64,000 nt of DNA from Yarrowia lipolytica (lineage: Eukaryota > Ascomycota > Dipodascomycetes > Dipodascales): positions 1,240,001-1,304,000 of the forward strand of contig NC_090771.1 of assembly GCF_001761485.1 (NCBI RefSeq), read 5' to 3'. The number at the start of each line of letters is the position of its first letter. The first letter of the stretch is position 1. A program made the position numbers and the translations under genes. Below, piece by piece: positions 55,121-64,000 of this stretch. Below the pieces are notes generated by a model. That model did not search any database and was not told where the DNA came from. It worked only from the letters and a program-made list of their open reading frames with translations.

Positions 55121-56629
55121 TTACTTCACCAGTCGCTTGGCAAGCTCGGTGGCACACTGGAAAGCAACAGTCATGCCGCCATCGGAAAGAGTGTCGCCGT
55201 TCTCCTCCATTCGTCGCACCAGGTAGTCCTTGGTCTCGTTAACGGGACCCCAAGGCACGTACTTGAGCACCTTGTAGCCTCGGTGAGCGAGCTCCTCACC
55301 CAGATCCTCAGCCATGCCCATGAGCTGGGCGAAGATGACCTTGTCCTGGGACTCGAGCTGCTCGGGAGTGAGGTCAGCAGACAGTCTGTGGGCAGCCAGA
55401 GCCATGGAGCACTCGTTGTGGGAAGCGACAATCAGCTTACCAACAGCAGAGTGGTGGGTGCCGGACTGGATATCGGGGATGATGCCGTCGAGGCACAGAG
55501 CCACGCCTCGGTTGTAAGAAATGTCAGAGTCCTCCTTGGTTCGGTGAATAGTGGTCCATCGGTCGGGCTCGGAGTGGATGTAGGCTCCTCGCACCAGCTT
55601 CATGCCGATCTGGTATCCGTTGGCAGCGGCGTGAGAAATGTCGTCCTGCAGCTGAATAATGGAGTCCTGGAGGTACATCTGGATGGTGCCAATCACGGGG
55701 ACGGCTCCGTTGACGTTGAACTCCTGCATCATGGCTCGCTGGGCAGCGTAGACACCGGGCTGGAGAACCTTCTTCTCGGCGTCAAAAACAATTCCAACCT
55801 TGCCCTCACCGTTCTCGGCAGCGTGTCGGCAGATCTTTCGGCACACGGCGAGGTACTGCTTCCACTGCTCGGCGTACTCGGGCTTGTCGTGGTTTCGGAG
55901 AATGGCGGTGGCGTTCTTCATCAGACCGGTGGGCTTGAGAGCCACAAAGCCGGTGATGGACTTGCCGGTCTTCTTCTCGGACTCGTGAGCGTACTTGACC
56001 AGGACATTGTCAATGGACTCGATGATGGAATCAACGGCAGAGTCCATCAGAGCGTTGGCAGAGTCTCCTCCCTCGGCGTCCTCAACGGAGTAGGACAGCA
56101 TCATGTTGCCAAAGCCTCGATCCAGCAGCTTCTTGCCGGTCTCGACGACCTCAGCGTGGTTGGCGCCGCCGCAGTACAGCGAGTAGACAATGGCCTTGAT
56201 GAGCGCGTTGGGGGTGTAGGGCATGAGCTTGGTGCACAGCTTGATGAGAGTGGGGTGGGAAGTTGCTGCCGAAGTGAGCATGAGAGCAACCACGTCCGAG
56301 GTCTTCATGGAAGAGAGGTACATGGGAGGGTGGTTCTCGGGGAGCAGACGGGCCTCGTGGGAGTCGGAAGATCGGTCCTCGGCGGATGCAATATCGCCTC
56401 CAAAGGGGGAGGGCGAGAGGGTGGACAGGTTGTGATGGCCGGGACCGGTCACGGGAGAGCCTCCAGGCAGGTTTCCGAGCTGCTGCATGGTCTGGGGCAC
56501 ATCGGCCTTGGACAGGGGAGCAGGAGGGTTGTTGGTCGCCAGGGGCTGGTTGGACTTGAGCGAGGTGGAAATAAGCCGGGTGGAGGCCTTTAGGGTTGGC
56601 AATCGGCGCAAGTATGCAGGTCGGAACAT
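55121..56629 (-). CDS. PUT1: Mitochondrial proline dehydrogenase (Put1)
   Basis: A 502-residue FAD enzyme that oxidises proline to delta-1-pyrroline-5-carboxylate and passes electrons to the respiratory chain. The N-terminus (MFRPAYLRRLPTLKASTRLIST) is a classic mitochondrial presequence. The PRODH barrel covers about residues 150-495: GNMMLSYSVEDAEGG, GKSITGFVALKPTGL (substrate/FAD barrel strand), VGIVFDAEKKVLQPG, IGTIQMYLQDS, QIGMKLVRGAYIHSE (conserved KLVRGAY), VIVAS-type VASHNECSMALA, FAQLMGMAEDLGEEL, and the C-terminal YVPWGPVNETKDYLVRRMEENGD with paired Arg for the proline carboxylate. Near S. cerevisiae Put1 (476) in length. Codon bias is strong, suggesting high expression. It is divergent from PUT2 across 2.7 kb, with two GATA sites just upstream. 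Confidence 0.95.
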   Translation of the reverse strand: MFRPAYLRRLPTLKASTRLISTSLKSNQPLATNNPPAPLSKADVPQTMQQLGNLPGGSPVTGPGHHNLSTLSPSPFGGDIASAEDRSSDSHEARLLPENHPPMYLSSMKTSDVVALMLTSAATSHPTLIKLCTKLMPYTPNALIKAIVYSLYCGGANHAEVVETGKKLLDRGFGNMMLSYSVEDAEGGDSANALMDSAVDSIIESIDNVLVKYAHESEKKTGKSITGFVALKPTGLMKNATAILRNHDKPEYAEQWKQYLAVCRKICRHAAENGEGKVGIVFDAEKKVLQPGVYAAQRAMMQEFNVNGAVPVIGTIQMYLQDSIIQLQDDISHAAANGYQIGMKLVRGAYIHSEPDRWTTIHRTKEDSDISYNRGVALCLDGIIPDIQSGTHHSAVGKLIVASHNECSMALAAHRLSADLTPEQLESQDKVIFAQLMGMAEDLGEELAHRGYKVLKYVPWGPVNETKDYLVRRMEENGDTLSDGGMTVAFQCATELAKRLVK

Positions 56630-56653
56630 GTCAGTAGAGTTTGTGTAACAAGA

Positions 56654-56679
56654 GATAACGACGCTGTCGAAATGATAAG
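56654..56679. promoter_or_regulatory. Paired GATA sites upstream of PUT1
   Basis: GATAA at 56654 and GATAAG at 56674, 25-50 bp from the PUT1 start. GATA factors (Gln3/AreA type) control proline use in fungi. Position so near the ATG may place them in the 5' leader. Confidence 0.35.
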
Positions 56680-56688
56680 AGCAAGACT

Positions 56689-56709
56689 TGTGTGTGTGTG
56701 TGTGTGTGT
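56689..56709 (-). repeat. (TG)n microsatellite
   Basis: About ten TG units, some 60 bp upstream of the PUT1 ATG, probably within its leader. Confidence 0.85.
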
Positions 56710-57430
56710 CTGTGCTCCTTGTGTGGTATCTTCGAGCTGCGAGTGTAGCTGGAGATGGGTGGCTTAGTAGCTGGAGTTGTAGTAGTGGTAGGGGCGGGAG
56801 GTGGTATGAGATGTGGTAGTGAGACAGGCCAGAGGCACTATTATCTCTCTTGTATCTGTGTTGTGTTGTGTAGGTGTTGTTGGGTGTGAGTTGAGATTTG
56901 ATTTCCGGAGGAGGGCGCTCCTATATATAATCTGTCTGGTTCCACACGGCTTTGGCTATCTTCTTGCACGTCGGAATCCGCAGGTCAGTAGGCCGCTGTT
57001 GTATTCCCATTTTTGGGTAAAGTCAAAGGCTGCTCCTGCTATCTTGAGTTATCTCAGCGAGGAAACTCACGGCGGAAACCTAACGCATGGGTCATGAGGG
57101 ACCACTTTGTGATAAAAGTTTGATAGCGACGGAGTTTGGGCTGACGGCGGAAAAAGAAGAAAGCGAAGAGAGACGCGAAGCTGTCTTCGTGGGGGGCGAG
57201 CAAGCAAGAAGGCGAGTAGCAAGAGAGCCCAGAGAAGAGCACAGTGGAGATCGAGAGACCGCGGACATGGCAAGGACAAGGACAAGAACAGCAGGCGAGT
57301 CAAACCGGTTAGCATTATACCCGCTGCGGAACCCAACCATCCCCACATCCACATGGCATGGTGCCGCGTGCTATTTCCCTCCCACTCCCTGTATTATCCG
57401 CTGTGGGTGGGTCGTATATACGGCTTTTGA

Positions 57431-57445
57431 CGGATGTCAGATCCG
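57431..57445. promoter_or_regulatory. CGGAT-N5-ATCCG dyad (possible zinc-cluster site)
   Basis: CGGATGTCAGATCCG, a perfect 5-bp-arm palindrome with CGG and CCG ends 9 bp apart. Zn2Cys6 regulators bind such pairs; S. cerevisiae Put3 prefers CGG-N10-CCG, so the spacing is one short. Candidate only. Confidence 0.3.
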
Positions 57446-59341
57446 GTGCGGATTTCCAACTAGTCTCCCAAGTAGCACGCGTTCCACTTGGCGGTTTACT
57501 TACCGGCCGCGCCGTTGGGAGAAAAACAAAAGTTTTATGCTTGGCCGCACGGCACCTGACCTCTGTATCTCTGTATGTACTGTACCCCCCAAAGGCATGA
57601 AATGGCGATGTTATGTTGGGGCTGGGTGCCGCAGCTATTGTAGTGGACTTGACGCGGTTGGTAGCGGTCTTAACGCGGTAAAGCGGCTGTGTAGTGCGCT
57701 CTACAGGCCGCTCCACTGTCAAGGGCTTTCACGTGGTTCAGGCCAGCTCCAACAACAACTTTACATAGACCGTCAGGCGTTTCAGAAATACAACTCTTCT
57801 CTTTTTGCAAACAGCCTTATTTGACCTACCTTTGACTACAAGGTCTAATCTCTCTTGCGCTTTTGTCTGGCTCAAGTTTTTCAATCCGCTGGTTGACGCA
57901 GCTGCACACGACCAGGCACCACCTTCCAATCATGTGTCTTTTGTATATGCACTTTTTTTCTTTTGCGCCCGTCTCAGCTTGTGTTTTTTTCCGGGGTAAC
58001 ACCCTGACGGAGGTTCGCTCATTCCTTCCACAGATAGTCACCTGGTAGCCGCACACCTCGCCAAACCTAGAAGGTTACAAGCCGTCTTTCCGGCGTTATC
58101 GGGAGCGCAGAGCAAGACAAAGACGAGACGACAAGCGACGAGAAGGGAGAAAAGCACGAAAATCGTAAGAGAAAACGACAGCCATGAGTGTCGTGCTCAT
58201 ACGGTGAAAATCAGGAACATGTCGAGCATCTTGCATGACGTGCAGGACGTAAAATAACGATTCCTAACCTACCACCTACTTGTAGCTAGTCTATGGAGTG
58301 TAACATGGCAAGATGTAGCGTAGTGTCGACGGACATATACATGTTGGCTACAGGTAGCTAACGGATAACAGGCCATCGATTGAGGGCGTCGGGAGCCACG
58401 GCCTTGCTACCGCAGCCCCGAGGTCGACCCAATATCTCCCTTGCTCTCTTCCAATAGAGACTTTGCAAATCCGGCTCTTTGAGGGACTTGTGCAGCGAAC
58501 AGGGCAAGGCTGGCTCAGGTACGTCCGGCGGAAGATGGAGTGGTTGAGTAGGTTGCTGTTCGTACATACGCAAACTTGATTGGATCTTCAGTTACCGCTC
58601 CTAGACCACAACTCCAACACTCAATGTCTATGGCTCGTCTTGTCGTATAGAACATCTGTGGAATGTCTCGACTTGCAAACCAGATACACTTTGATGTGAC
58701 ACCCGGAGTGTCTCGGAATAACTCTGACCTGGGCACCAGCCAAAGAGCGCTGTGCAAAGCGGGCACCAAAGACAGCCTATTGAAAAAGAGCCCTTGAGCT
58801 TGAGTCAGAGTATGGCGCAATGTCGAGAGTGGAAGAGAGCAGTGCGAAAAAGCAAGGCTCAAGAGCCATCGGATGTCCCCACAATTGTCTCCACAGATCG
58901 TGCCCACAGCCGGGTGCGACGCGTTGACACGCACCCCGGAGTCGCGTGCAGCGTATTAAAAGCCTTTCTGCACGAGTTGCTGCACCGGACGTTAAATCAC
59001 AGTCGGTTTGTATACATCGTCTTCTCCTACTGAGGTGGTTCGCAAACCTTGTTTGGTATCGCCGTTGACTTCCAAACTCTGTTTGAAACCTTAACTGCTT
59101 GGGAGAAACCAGAGTTTGTCGCTAATGCATGCCGTCTGAGGACGACATGTTGGGAGGGTTGAAAAGGGAAGGTGACAGCACCACATTAGATGGGACCAAA
59201 AAAATCGAAATCAGGGCTGCACCCTCAAACTCAATTGCACCACCTTGCATTGCGGAGTAAGACGGGCGCCTGTTTCTTCTTAAGACACCTGTCCGCAACT
59301 AAACTGAACCTTTCTTACCCACTTACAACTAACACACCACG

Positions 59342-61060
59342 ATGCTCCGATCCGTTTCGAAATTCAGAGCTCCCCTCGCCCGATCTTGTCGATCCTTCAC
59401 CACCATTGGAGTGCCTGGTACCCCAGGAAACGGTACCTTCTCCATCCCTGAAATCAAGAACGAGCCCGTCCGAGACTTTGAGCCGGGATCCAAGGACCGC
59501 CAGGGCGTCCTCAACTCCCTGAAGACAATCAAGGAGTCTGTGCACGAGATCCCCGTCGTCATTGCCGGCCGAAAGTACTGGTCCGAGAAGACCGGATCCC
59601 AGTACAACCCCTACGACAAGAAGGAGATCGCCAAGGTGTCCCAGGCCACCCCCGAGGACGTGACCTTCGCCATCGAGACCGCCATGGGCGCCAAGAAGGA
59701 ATGGGCCAACGCCTCCTTCGCCGACCGAGCCGCCGTCTTCCTCAAGGCCGCTGAGCTCATCGCTGGCAAGTATCGATACGACATGCTTGCTGCCACCATG
59801 ATTGGCCAGGGCAAGAACGTGTACCAGGCCGAGATCGACACCACCTGCGAGCTGGCCGACTTCCTGCGATTCAACGTTAAGTACGCCCAGGAGCTCTACC
59901 AGGTCCAACCCGCCGAGAACTCGCCCGGCGTGTGGAACCGAGCTGAGTACCGAGCCCTCGACGGTTTCGTCTACGCCGTCACCCCCTTCAACTTCACCGC
60001 TATCGCTGCCAACCTGGTTGGTGCCCCCGCCCTCATGGGTAACACTGTCGTGTGGAAGCCCTCTGCCGCCGCCGTGCTCTCCAACTACTACCTCTACCAG
60101 ATTCTGATTGAGGCCGGTCTGCCCGAGGGAGTCGTCTCCTTTGTGCCTGGTAACGCCCAGGAGGTGACCAAGACCGTTCTTGGCTCCGAGGACTTTGCTT
60201 CTCTGCACTTCACCGGCTCTACTGGTGTCTTCCAGACTCTTAACCAGGAGATTGCTGCCCACCTGCCCGAGTACAACTCCTACCCCCGAATTGTTGGTGA
60301 GACTGGAGGAAAGAACTACCATCTCATTCACCCTACTGCCGACCTGTCCCACGCTGTCAAGTCCACCGTCCGAGGTGCCTTTGAGTACCAGGGCCAGAAG
60401 TGCTCTGCCTGCTCCCGAGCCTACGTCCCCGAGAACATGTGGGAGGACTTCAAGAAGGAGATCCAGGCCGAAGTCAAGAACGTGACCGTCGGTGATGCCA
60501 CCACCCCCGAGGGCTTTGCATCTTTTGCCGGTCCCGTCATTCATCAGCAGTCCTTTGACAAGCTCAAGGGTGTCATCGATGCTGCCAAGAAGGACGACTC
60601 TCTCGAGCTGGTCGCCGGAGGCAAGTACGACGACTCCAAGGGCTTCTACGTCGAGCCCACCATCTACGTGACCCGGGATCCCGATCACCCCAACCTCAAG
60701 ACCGAGTTCTTCGGCCCCATTCTCACCGTCTGCCTGTACGACGAGGTCAAGTTCCTCGAGACCTGCGAGGTTGTCGACAAGACCACCAAGTACGGACTCA
60801 CCGGCGCCATCTTCGCCTCCGACCGATACGTCATCTCCCAGGCTTCCGAGCGACTGCGATACTCCGCTGGAAACTTCTACATCAACGACAAGTGCACTGG
60901 TGCCGTTGTTGGCCAGCAGTGGTTCGGAGGAGGCCGACAGTCCGGAACCAACGACAAGGCTGGTTCCGGCAACATTCTGTCTCGATTTGTTTCTATCCGA
61001 AACATCAAGGAGAACTTCCGAGAGACCGACAACATCCTCTACCCTTCCAACTACAACTAA
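59342..61060 (+). CDS. PUT2: Delta-1-pyrroline-5-carboxylate dehydrogenase (Put2)
   Basis: A 572-residue mitochondrial aldehyde dehydrogenase (ALDH4 family) that oxidises glutamate semialdehyde, formed from P5C, to glutamate with NAD+. The N-terminus (MLRSVSKFRAPLARSCRSFTT) is a presequence. Family landmarks: YAVTPFNFTAIAANL (NAD fold start), LMGNTVVWKPS, SLHFTGSTGVFQTL, GETGGKNYHLIH with general base E320, FEYQGQKCSACSRAYVP with catalytic C354, EFFGPILTVCLYD, and QQWFGGGRQSGTNDKAGSGN near the end. Length equals that of yeast Put2 (575) within three residues. Codon bias is very strong (few rare codons), a sign of high expression. It works directly after PUT1, its divergent neighbour. Confidence 0.96.
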   Translation: MLRSVSKFRAPLARSCRSFTTIGVPGTPGNGTFSIPEIKNEPVRDFEPGSKDRQGVLNSLKTIKESVHEIPVVIAGRKYWSEKTGSQYNPYDKKEIAKVSQATPEDVTFAIETAMGAKKEWANASFADRAAVFLKAAELIAGKYRYDMLAATMIGQGKNVYQAEIDTTCELADFLRFNVKYAQELYQVQPAENSPGVWNRAEYRALDGFVYAVTPFNFTAIAANLVGAPALMGNTVVWKPSAAAVLSNYYLYQILIEAGLPEGVVSFVPGNAQEVTKTVLGSEDFASLHFTGSTGVFQTLNQEIAAHLPEYNSYPRIVGETGGKNYHLIHPTADLSHAVKSTVRGAFEYQGQKCSACSRAYVPENMWEDFKKEIQAEVKNVTVGDATTPEGFASFAGPVIHQQSFDKLKGVIDAAKKDDSLELVAGGKYDDSKGFYVEPTIYVTRDPDHPNLKTEFFGPILTVCLYDEVKFLETCEVVDKTTKYGLTGAIFASDRYVISQASERLRYSAGNFYINDKCTGAVVGQQWFGGGRQSGTNDKAGSGNILSRFVSIRNIKENFRETDNILYPSNYN

Positions 61061-62509
61061 GAGGTTGAAGAAGAACAAGGAGATGGGTTATTTAAGTCTG
61101 ATTAATCAGCGTTATTTAAACGTGCAGAGCACAATGTGATTTAAAATGATATTATCTGGATAGTTGTAGCTACAGGTACGAGTACAACCCGATACATGCA
61201 GTACTACGAGTGCTCATCCCCGAGGAAGGATATGGAACTATAAGTGGATCAAGGCGTTTTAGGGTTAGGGTGTTTGTAAATGGCGGCGTGTGCTTGGCTT
61301 CTGCAGGTTAGGGAAGGGTTTGGGTTGATTTCCCGACGCAGAATAGGTTACGGTTAGGGGTTGATTACAGGCGGCATTTCTTAAAATCGTCATATTGCAG
61401 TCATCTCGTTTTCCTGGATTTTACGAGTAGGCTGTTTAGGGTTTCGATTGTGGGCTGTGTTGATGGGTGGTTAGTGTTGGAACCTTAAAGTACACTCTGA
61501 TTTGACGATAACGATAGAGTTTAGTTGCTCATCGATCAAACATGAGATACCGCAAACAAGGGACAGCAGAATGGTAGAGAAGCATTTGGTGGTGAAAAAG
61601 GGAAAATGGAGAGAGAAGAGATGAAACGAAGAAAGTTCAAGTGGAATTCTGCGGCGAGATGATGTTGTTGAGAACCGGAAAGATGAATCAGAACGAAGAT
61701 CCATGAGGCTCTATATGGTAGCTGTTTGGGATGTCTAAGATGGTGTGTGGAAGCGGACTGAAAAGCGGCGAATAATGGAGATTGAAGGTCATAAATACAA
61801 TCACGAGACGTATCCCGCTGCTCCCCGTCATATAAAATAATCCACCCCCCTCAAAACACCTACTTGTACAATCCTCCTACTCTCTGTTGATACATGTTAT
61901 CTCTGCAACCCTATTGGTGGATAACCCATGAGACATCTCTCCAACACGTAATATGCAGGCTGTAGGAGCGATGAGTGCAAGTGCAGATGGACAATGAACA
62001 ATGGCTCTGATTCGCAAGGGTCCCTTCTCGATGGCCCCATTGCGTTGGGTTTAACCCTATCGCGGCTTGTCATAGGTCCGGTCCTTATCTGTCTCGGAAT
62101 GCATGCGGACGATGAGATGGACAAAGGAAGAAGGGAAGACAAGAAAGATGAAACTAAAGGAGAAAGACGGACCCGTAACAGCCACCTGAGTCACCAACTA
62201 CGGCCGTTCCACGCTACACCACTACAAACGACAACAACACATGTCTATAATCTATTATACATCAGCTGGTGTCTTGGGATATATCAGCTGTCCAGCAGTG
62301 CTGGAAGGCTACACTGTAACACGAGTGCTTGTTCTTGTAGTAAGGTCACCACGTTGTTTTAGCTCTCAGTAATCACCAGATATCTCGCTGTGGGTTTCCT
62401 TTGGGGTGTGGTTTTTGTGTTTTCGTGGATGTAGAGTTGGAAGAGGAACTCTGATAGACCCATTATGAGGTCAAACCCAGTAAGTGCCGTCGTCCCAACC
62501 CTGTGATTG
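61061..62509. other. 1.45-kb convergent intergenic region
   Basis: 3' regions of PUT2 and the glucosyltransferase gene. Four TTAGGG-type words lie between 61257 and 61442. A 122-codon open frame at 61994 is listed under rejected items. Confidence 0.55.
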
Positions 62510-64000
62510 TCAATTGAGATCAATCTCTTCGGCAGACAGGTCTGCATTGATCCGGAACGGCTTGTTTCTCCAGAAAACCTGCTGACCAAGCATGGCCATG
62601 GTCCAGATGGGCAGGGCTAAGGACTCTCTGAGTAGCCAGACGGAGATCCAGTGGAGCGCGAAACGCGACTCGAAGGGCCCATTTACGTTCTTGCCCTTGC
62701 CCAGCAGACTAGGGGTGTTGAGCTGATGCTTGTTGGTGTAGAACCGCTTGGCAAAGTAGGGAATGGTCTGGTTCGGCTTGGGGCGGTCCAGGTTGCTGAA
62801 ACTGAGCAGGTTGTGGAAATGGAAGTAGTCAGACAGACACCACAGAGCCATATGGATGAAGAAGAAGGGCCAGGAGAAATAGCCGCCCTTGAAGATGAGC
62901 GAGTAGCCCACTGAGCCGATGATTCCACAAAGAATGGACTCAGTGGTGGGTTCCAGCAGAGTGGCGGCCAGAACCATGAACTTTCTGACTCGCAGCCAAC
63001 GAACTCGTCGCTGGACATAGCCTGCCAGAGTCACTTTGGCCAGGGGTTGCACGACCGAGTCACTGGTCATGGCCGTTCGTCCACCCTCTCCCCACAGAGC
63101 CTCAGCGATCATATTGTCTTCAGCAATATACTTTGCAAACTGCTGCAGACCCGTGTTCTCTTCTGTATCGTGGGTAGGCGAGTTTGACCGCGAATGAGGC
63201 GTCGTGGAGTGCACTGCCGACGACGAGATGGTCTGAGACTCGGCAGTAGGAGGCGAGATTGCCAGCGATTCGGGATTGCCACCCACAGCCGGCTGCACGA
63301 CCTTGGCAGCGCTCATGGCTGCCCATTGCGTGAAGGGGTTGAATGTGCTGGGATTGAAGCTCTTGGCAGCCTTGTTGAGCGAGCTTCGACGGTACATGTT
63401 GGACTTGCCCATGACGCAGGGAGCCAGAGCGGCCCAATTGATGGCCGTGTAGAACTTGGAGTGGGCTGTGAGCATGAACATTTCGTCGAGCTCGGCTCCC
63501 ACGCCATCGTCAATGGCCACACAGACAGGCAGGTGGTGGACGAGTTCCACGGTGCGGTTTTCGATGAATTTGTCAACGGATCGGGCCATGGCAGATCGGG
63601 TGACCCACACGTTGGCGTCTAGAACCCAGACAATGTCGTACTTGGCCCGCTGGTACGCCTTGACCAGATTGTTGACCTTGGGGTTGGGTCCATAGTGGGC
63701 TGATCCGACCAGAAGACGGGCATCCACATTGGGGTAGCGCGCAATGAGCTGTTCTACAATGGGGATGGCTGGATCATCGGCCATCTCCACGGCGAAGATG
63801 ATCTCAAATAGAGGGTAATCCTGCTCAAACGCAGCCATCAGACACGTTTCCATTTCGGGATCAATGCCCTTGAGCGGACGCAAAATGGACACGCCCGGAG
63901 GATTGGTCATTGAGGGGGACCGTGGAGCATCGGCCACCGTGTTGCGTTTGTACACCAACGTGATTCCAACCGTGCTGAGAAAAATGATGAGACAGTACCA
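62510..64000 (-). CDS. Ceramide glucosyltransferase (GT21), 5' end beyond the window
   Basis: At least 496 residues; the frame is open to the window edge, where it reads WYCLIIFLSTVGITLVYKRN, part of an N-terminal membrane span, so only a short N-terminal piece is missing. The enzyme adds glucose from UDP-glucose to ceramide, making fungal glucosylceramide in the Golgi. GT21 motifs: PGVSILRPLKGIDPEMETCL, FEIIFAVEMADDPA (D1), GPNPKVNNLVKAYQRA, DIVWVLDANVWV (D2), AEDNMIAEALW (D3), and QRRVRWLRVRK (QxxRW). Two or three C-terminal membrane spans follow. A Ser/Thr-rich insertion of about 60 residues sits before D3. S. cerevisiae lacks this enzyme; Y. lipolytica and Candida have it. Confidence 0.92.
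   Translation of the reverse strand, partial: WYCLIIFLSTVGITLVYKRNTVADAPRSPSMTNPPGVSILRPLKGIDPEMETCLMAAFEQDYPLFEIIFAVEMADDPAIPIVEQLIARYPNVDARLLVGSAHYGPNPKVNNLVKAYQRAKYDIVWVLDANVWVTRSAMARSVDKFIENRTVELVHHLPVCVAIDDGVGAELDEMFMLTAHSKFYTAINWAALAPCVMGKSNMYRRSSLNKAAKSFNPSTFNPFTQWAAMSAAKVVQPAVGGNPESLAISPPTAESQTISSSAVHSTTPHSRSNSPTHDTEENTGLQQFAKYIAEDNMIAEALWGEGGRTAMTSDSVVQPLAKVTLAGYVQRRVRWLRVRKFMVLAATLLEPTTESILCGIIGSVGYSLIFKGGYFSWPFFFIHMALWCLSDYFHFHNLLSFSNLDRPKPNQTIPYFAKRFYTNKHQLNTPSLLGKGKNVNGPFESRFALHWISVWLLRESLALPIWTMAMLGQQVFWRNKPFRINADLSAEEIDLN

Larger units (their letters stand above)
56630..59341. other. 2.7-kb PUT1-PUT2 divergent regulatory region
   Basis: Upstream of both proline genes. Features: GATAA at 56654 and GATAAG at 56674, a (TG)10 tract at 56689-56709, a TATATATAA at 56922 (minus-strand TATA, 293 bp from the PUT1 ATG), a CGGAT...ATCCG dyad at 57431-57445, and GC-rich sequence near 57300-57560. 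Open frames up to 245 codons near 57087 do not look like proteins. No RNA gene recognised. Confidence 0.6.

Noticed and set aside
55034-56593. 519-codon open frame antisense to PUT1
   Set aside because: Mirror of PUT1 codon bias: preferred codons rarely give stops on the opposite strand. The product is low-complexity (G, V, L, S, H) with no domain.
57087-57824. 245-codon open frame in the PUT1-PUT2 region
   Set aside because: Composition like translated non-coding DNA (many R, C, S), no domain; lies over promoter elements.
59315-61078. 587-codon open frame antisense to PUT2
   Set aside because: Same effect as above, longer because PUT2 codon bias is stronger. PUT2 itself is certain.
61994-62362. 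122-codon open frame with an ATG (MNNGSDSQGSLL) and one hydrophobic stretch
   Set aside because: No family resemblance and AT-rich codons unlike neighbouring genes. Could be tested by RNA-seq, but not supported now.

Overview
The window looks like nuclear DNA of the ascomycete yeast Yarrowia lipolytica. Reasons seen in the sequence: a secreted lipase that I recognise as the 371-residue Lip8 type; introns that begin GTGAGT and end with the branch site fused to the acceptor (CTAACCCAG, CTAACACAG, CTAACTCAG); strong use of CGA for arginine; and sparse genes separated by long gaps of 1 to 4.5 kb. From memory LIP8 lies on chromosome B, so this is probably a piece of that chromosome. I could not search a database.

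Layout. 1-6.2 kb: vacuolar Ca2+/H+ exchanger, Elongator subunit Elp5, a two-exon CinA-domain protein, and two-exon proteasome subunit Rpn13. 6.2-11.9 kb: lipase LIP8 between two long gaps. 11.9-22.6 kb: a giant three-exon NUM1/ApsA-type cortical anchor of about 3237 residues, with some 73 degenerate repeats and a C-terminal PH domain. 22.9-30.1 kb: tRNA-Glu(UUC), a mitochondrial M20-peptidase-like protein with a dismantled active site, a DUF2439 (Mte1/Dbl2/ZGRF1-like) repair protein, and a mitochondrial stomatin-like protein. 31.5-38.2 kb: a broken old yellow enzyme gene, an ethanolamine/choline kinase, and an amino acid permease. 38.2-53.8 kb: a 4.5-kb gap, Bre1 H2B ubiquitin ligase, a small nine-cysteine protein of unknown function, and an AP180/CALM endocytic adaptor with an 18-bp micro-exon. 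55.1-64 kb: proline dehydrogenase and P5C dehydrogenase facing away from each other, then a ceramide glucosyltransferase running off the right edge.

How genes relate. Most are unrelated housekeeping genes, as usual for yeast. The exception is the divergent PUT1-PUT2 pair: the two mitochondrial steps from proline to glutamate share a 2.7-kb intergenic region with GATA sites near PUT1 and a CGG/CCG dyad. An amino acid permease lies 17 kb away, but nothing shows that it carries proline.

Main points for a second look: a 24-nt perfect match to an Illumina paired-end adapter inside the lipase upstream region (an assembly artefact); the catalytically empty M20 protein; the NUM1 start codon split by an intron; the 18-bp exon in the AP180 gene; a CinA protein lacking its usual Ser/Thr motif; and clusters of regulatory-looking motifs (four E-boxes, three evenly spaced Reb1-like sites, TTAGGG clusters, a perfect 11-bp-arm hairpin). 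I saw no convincing new multi-gene system.
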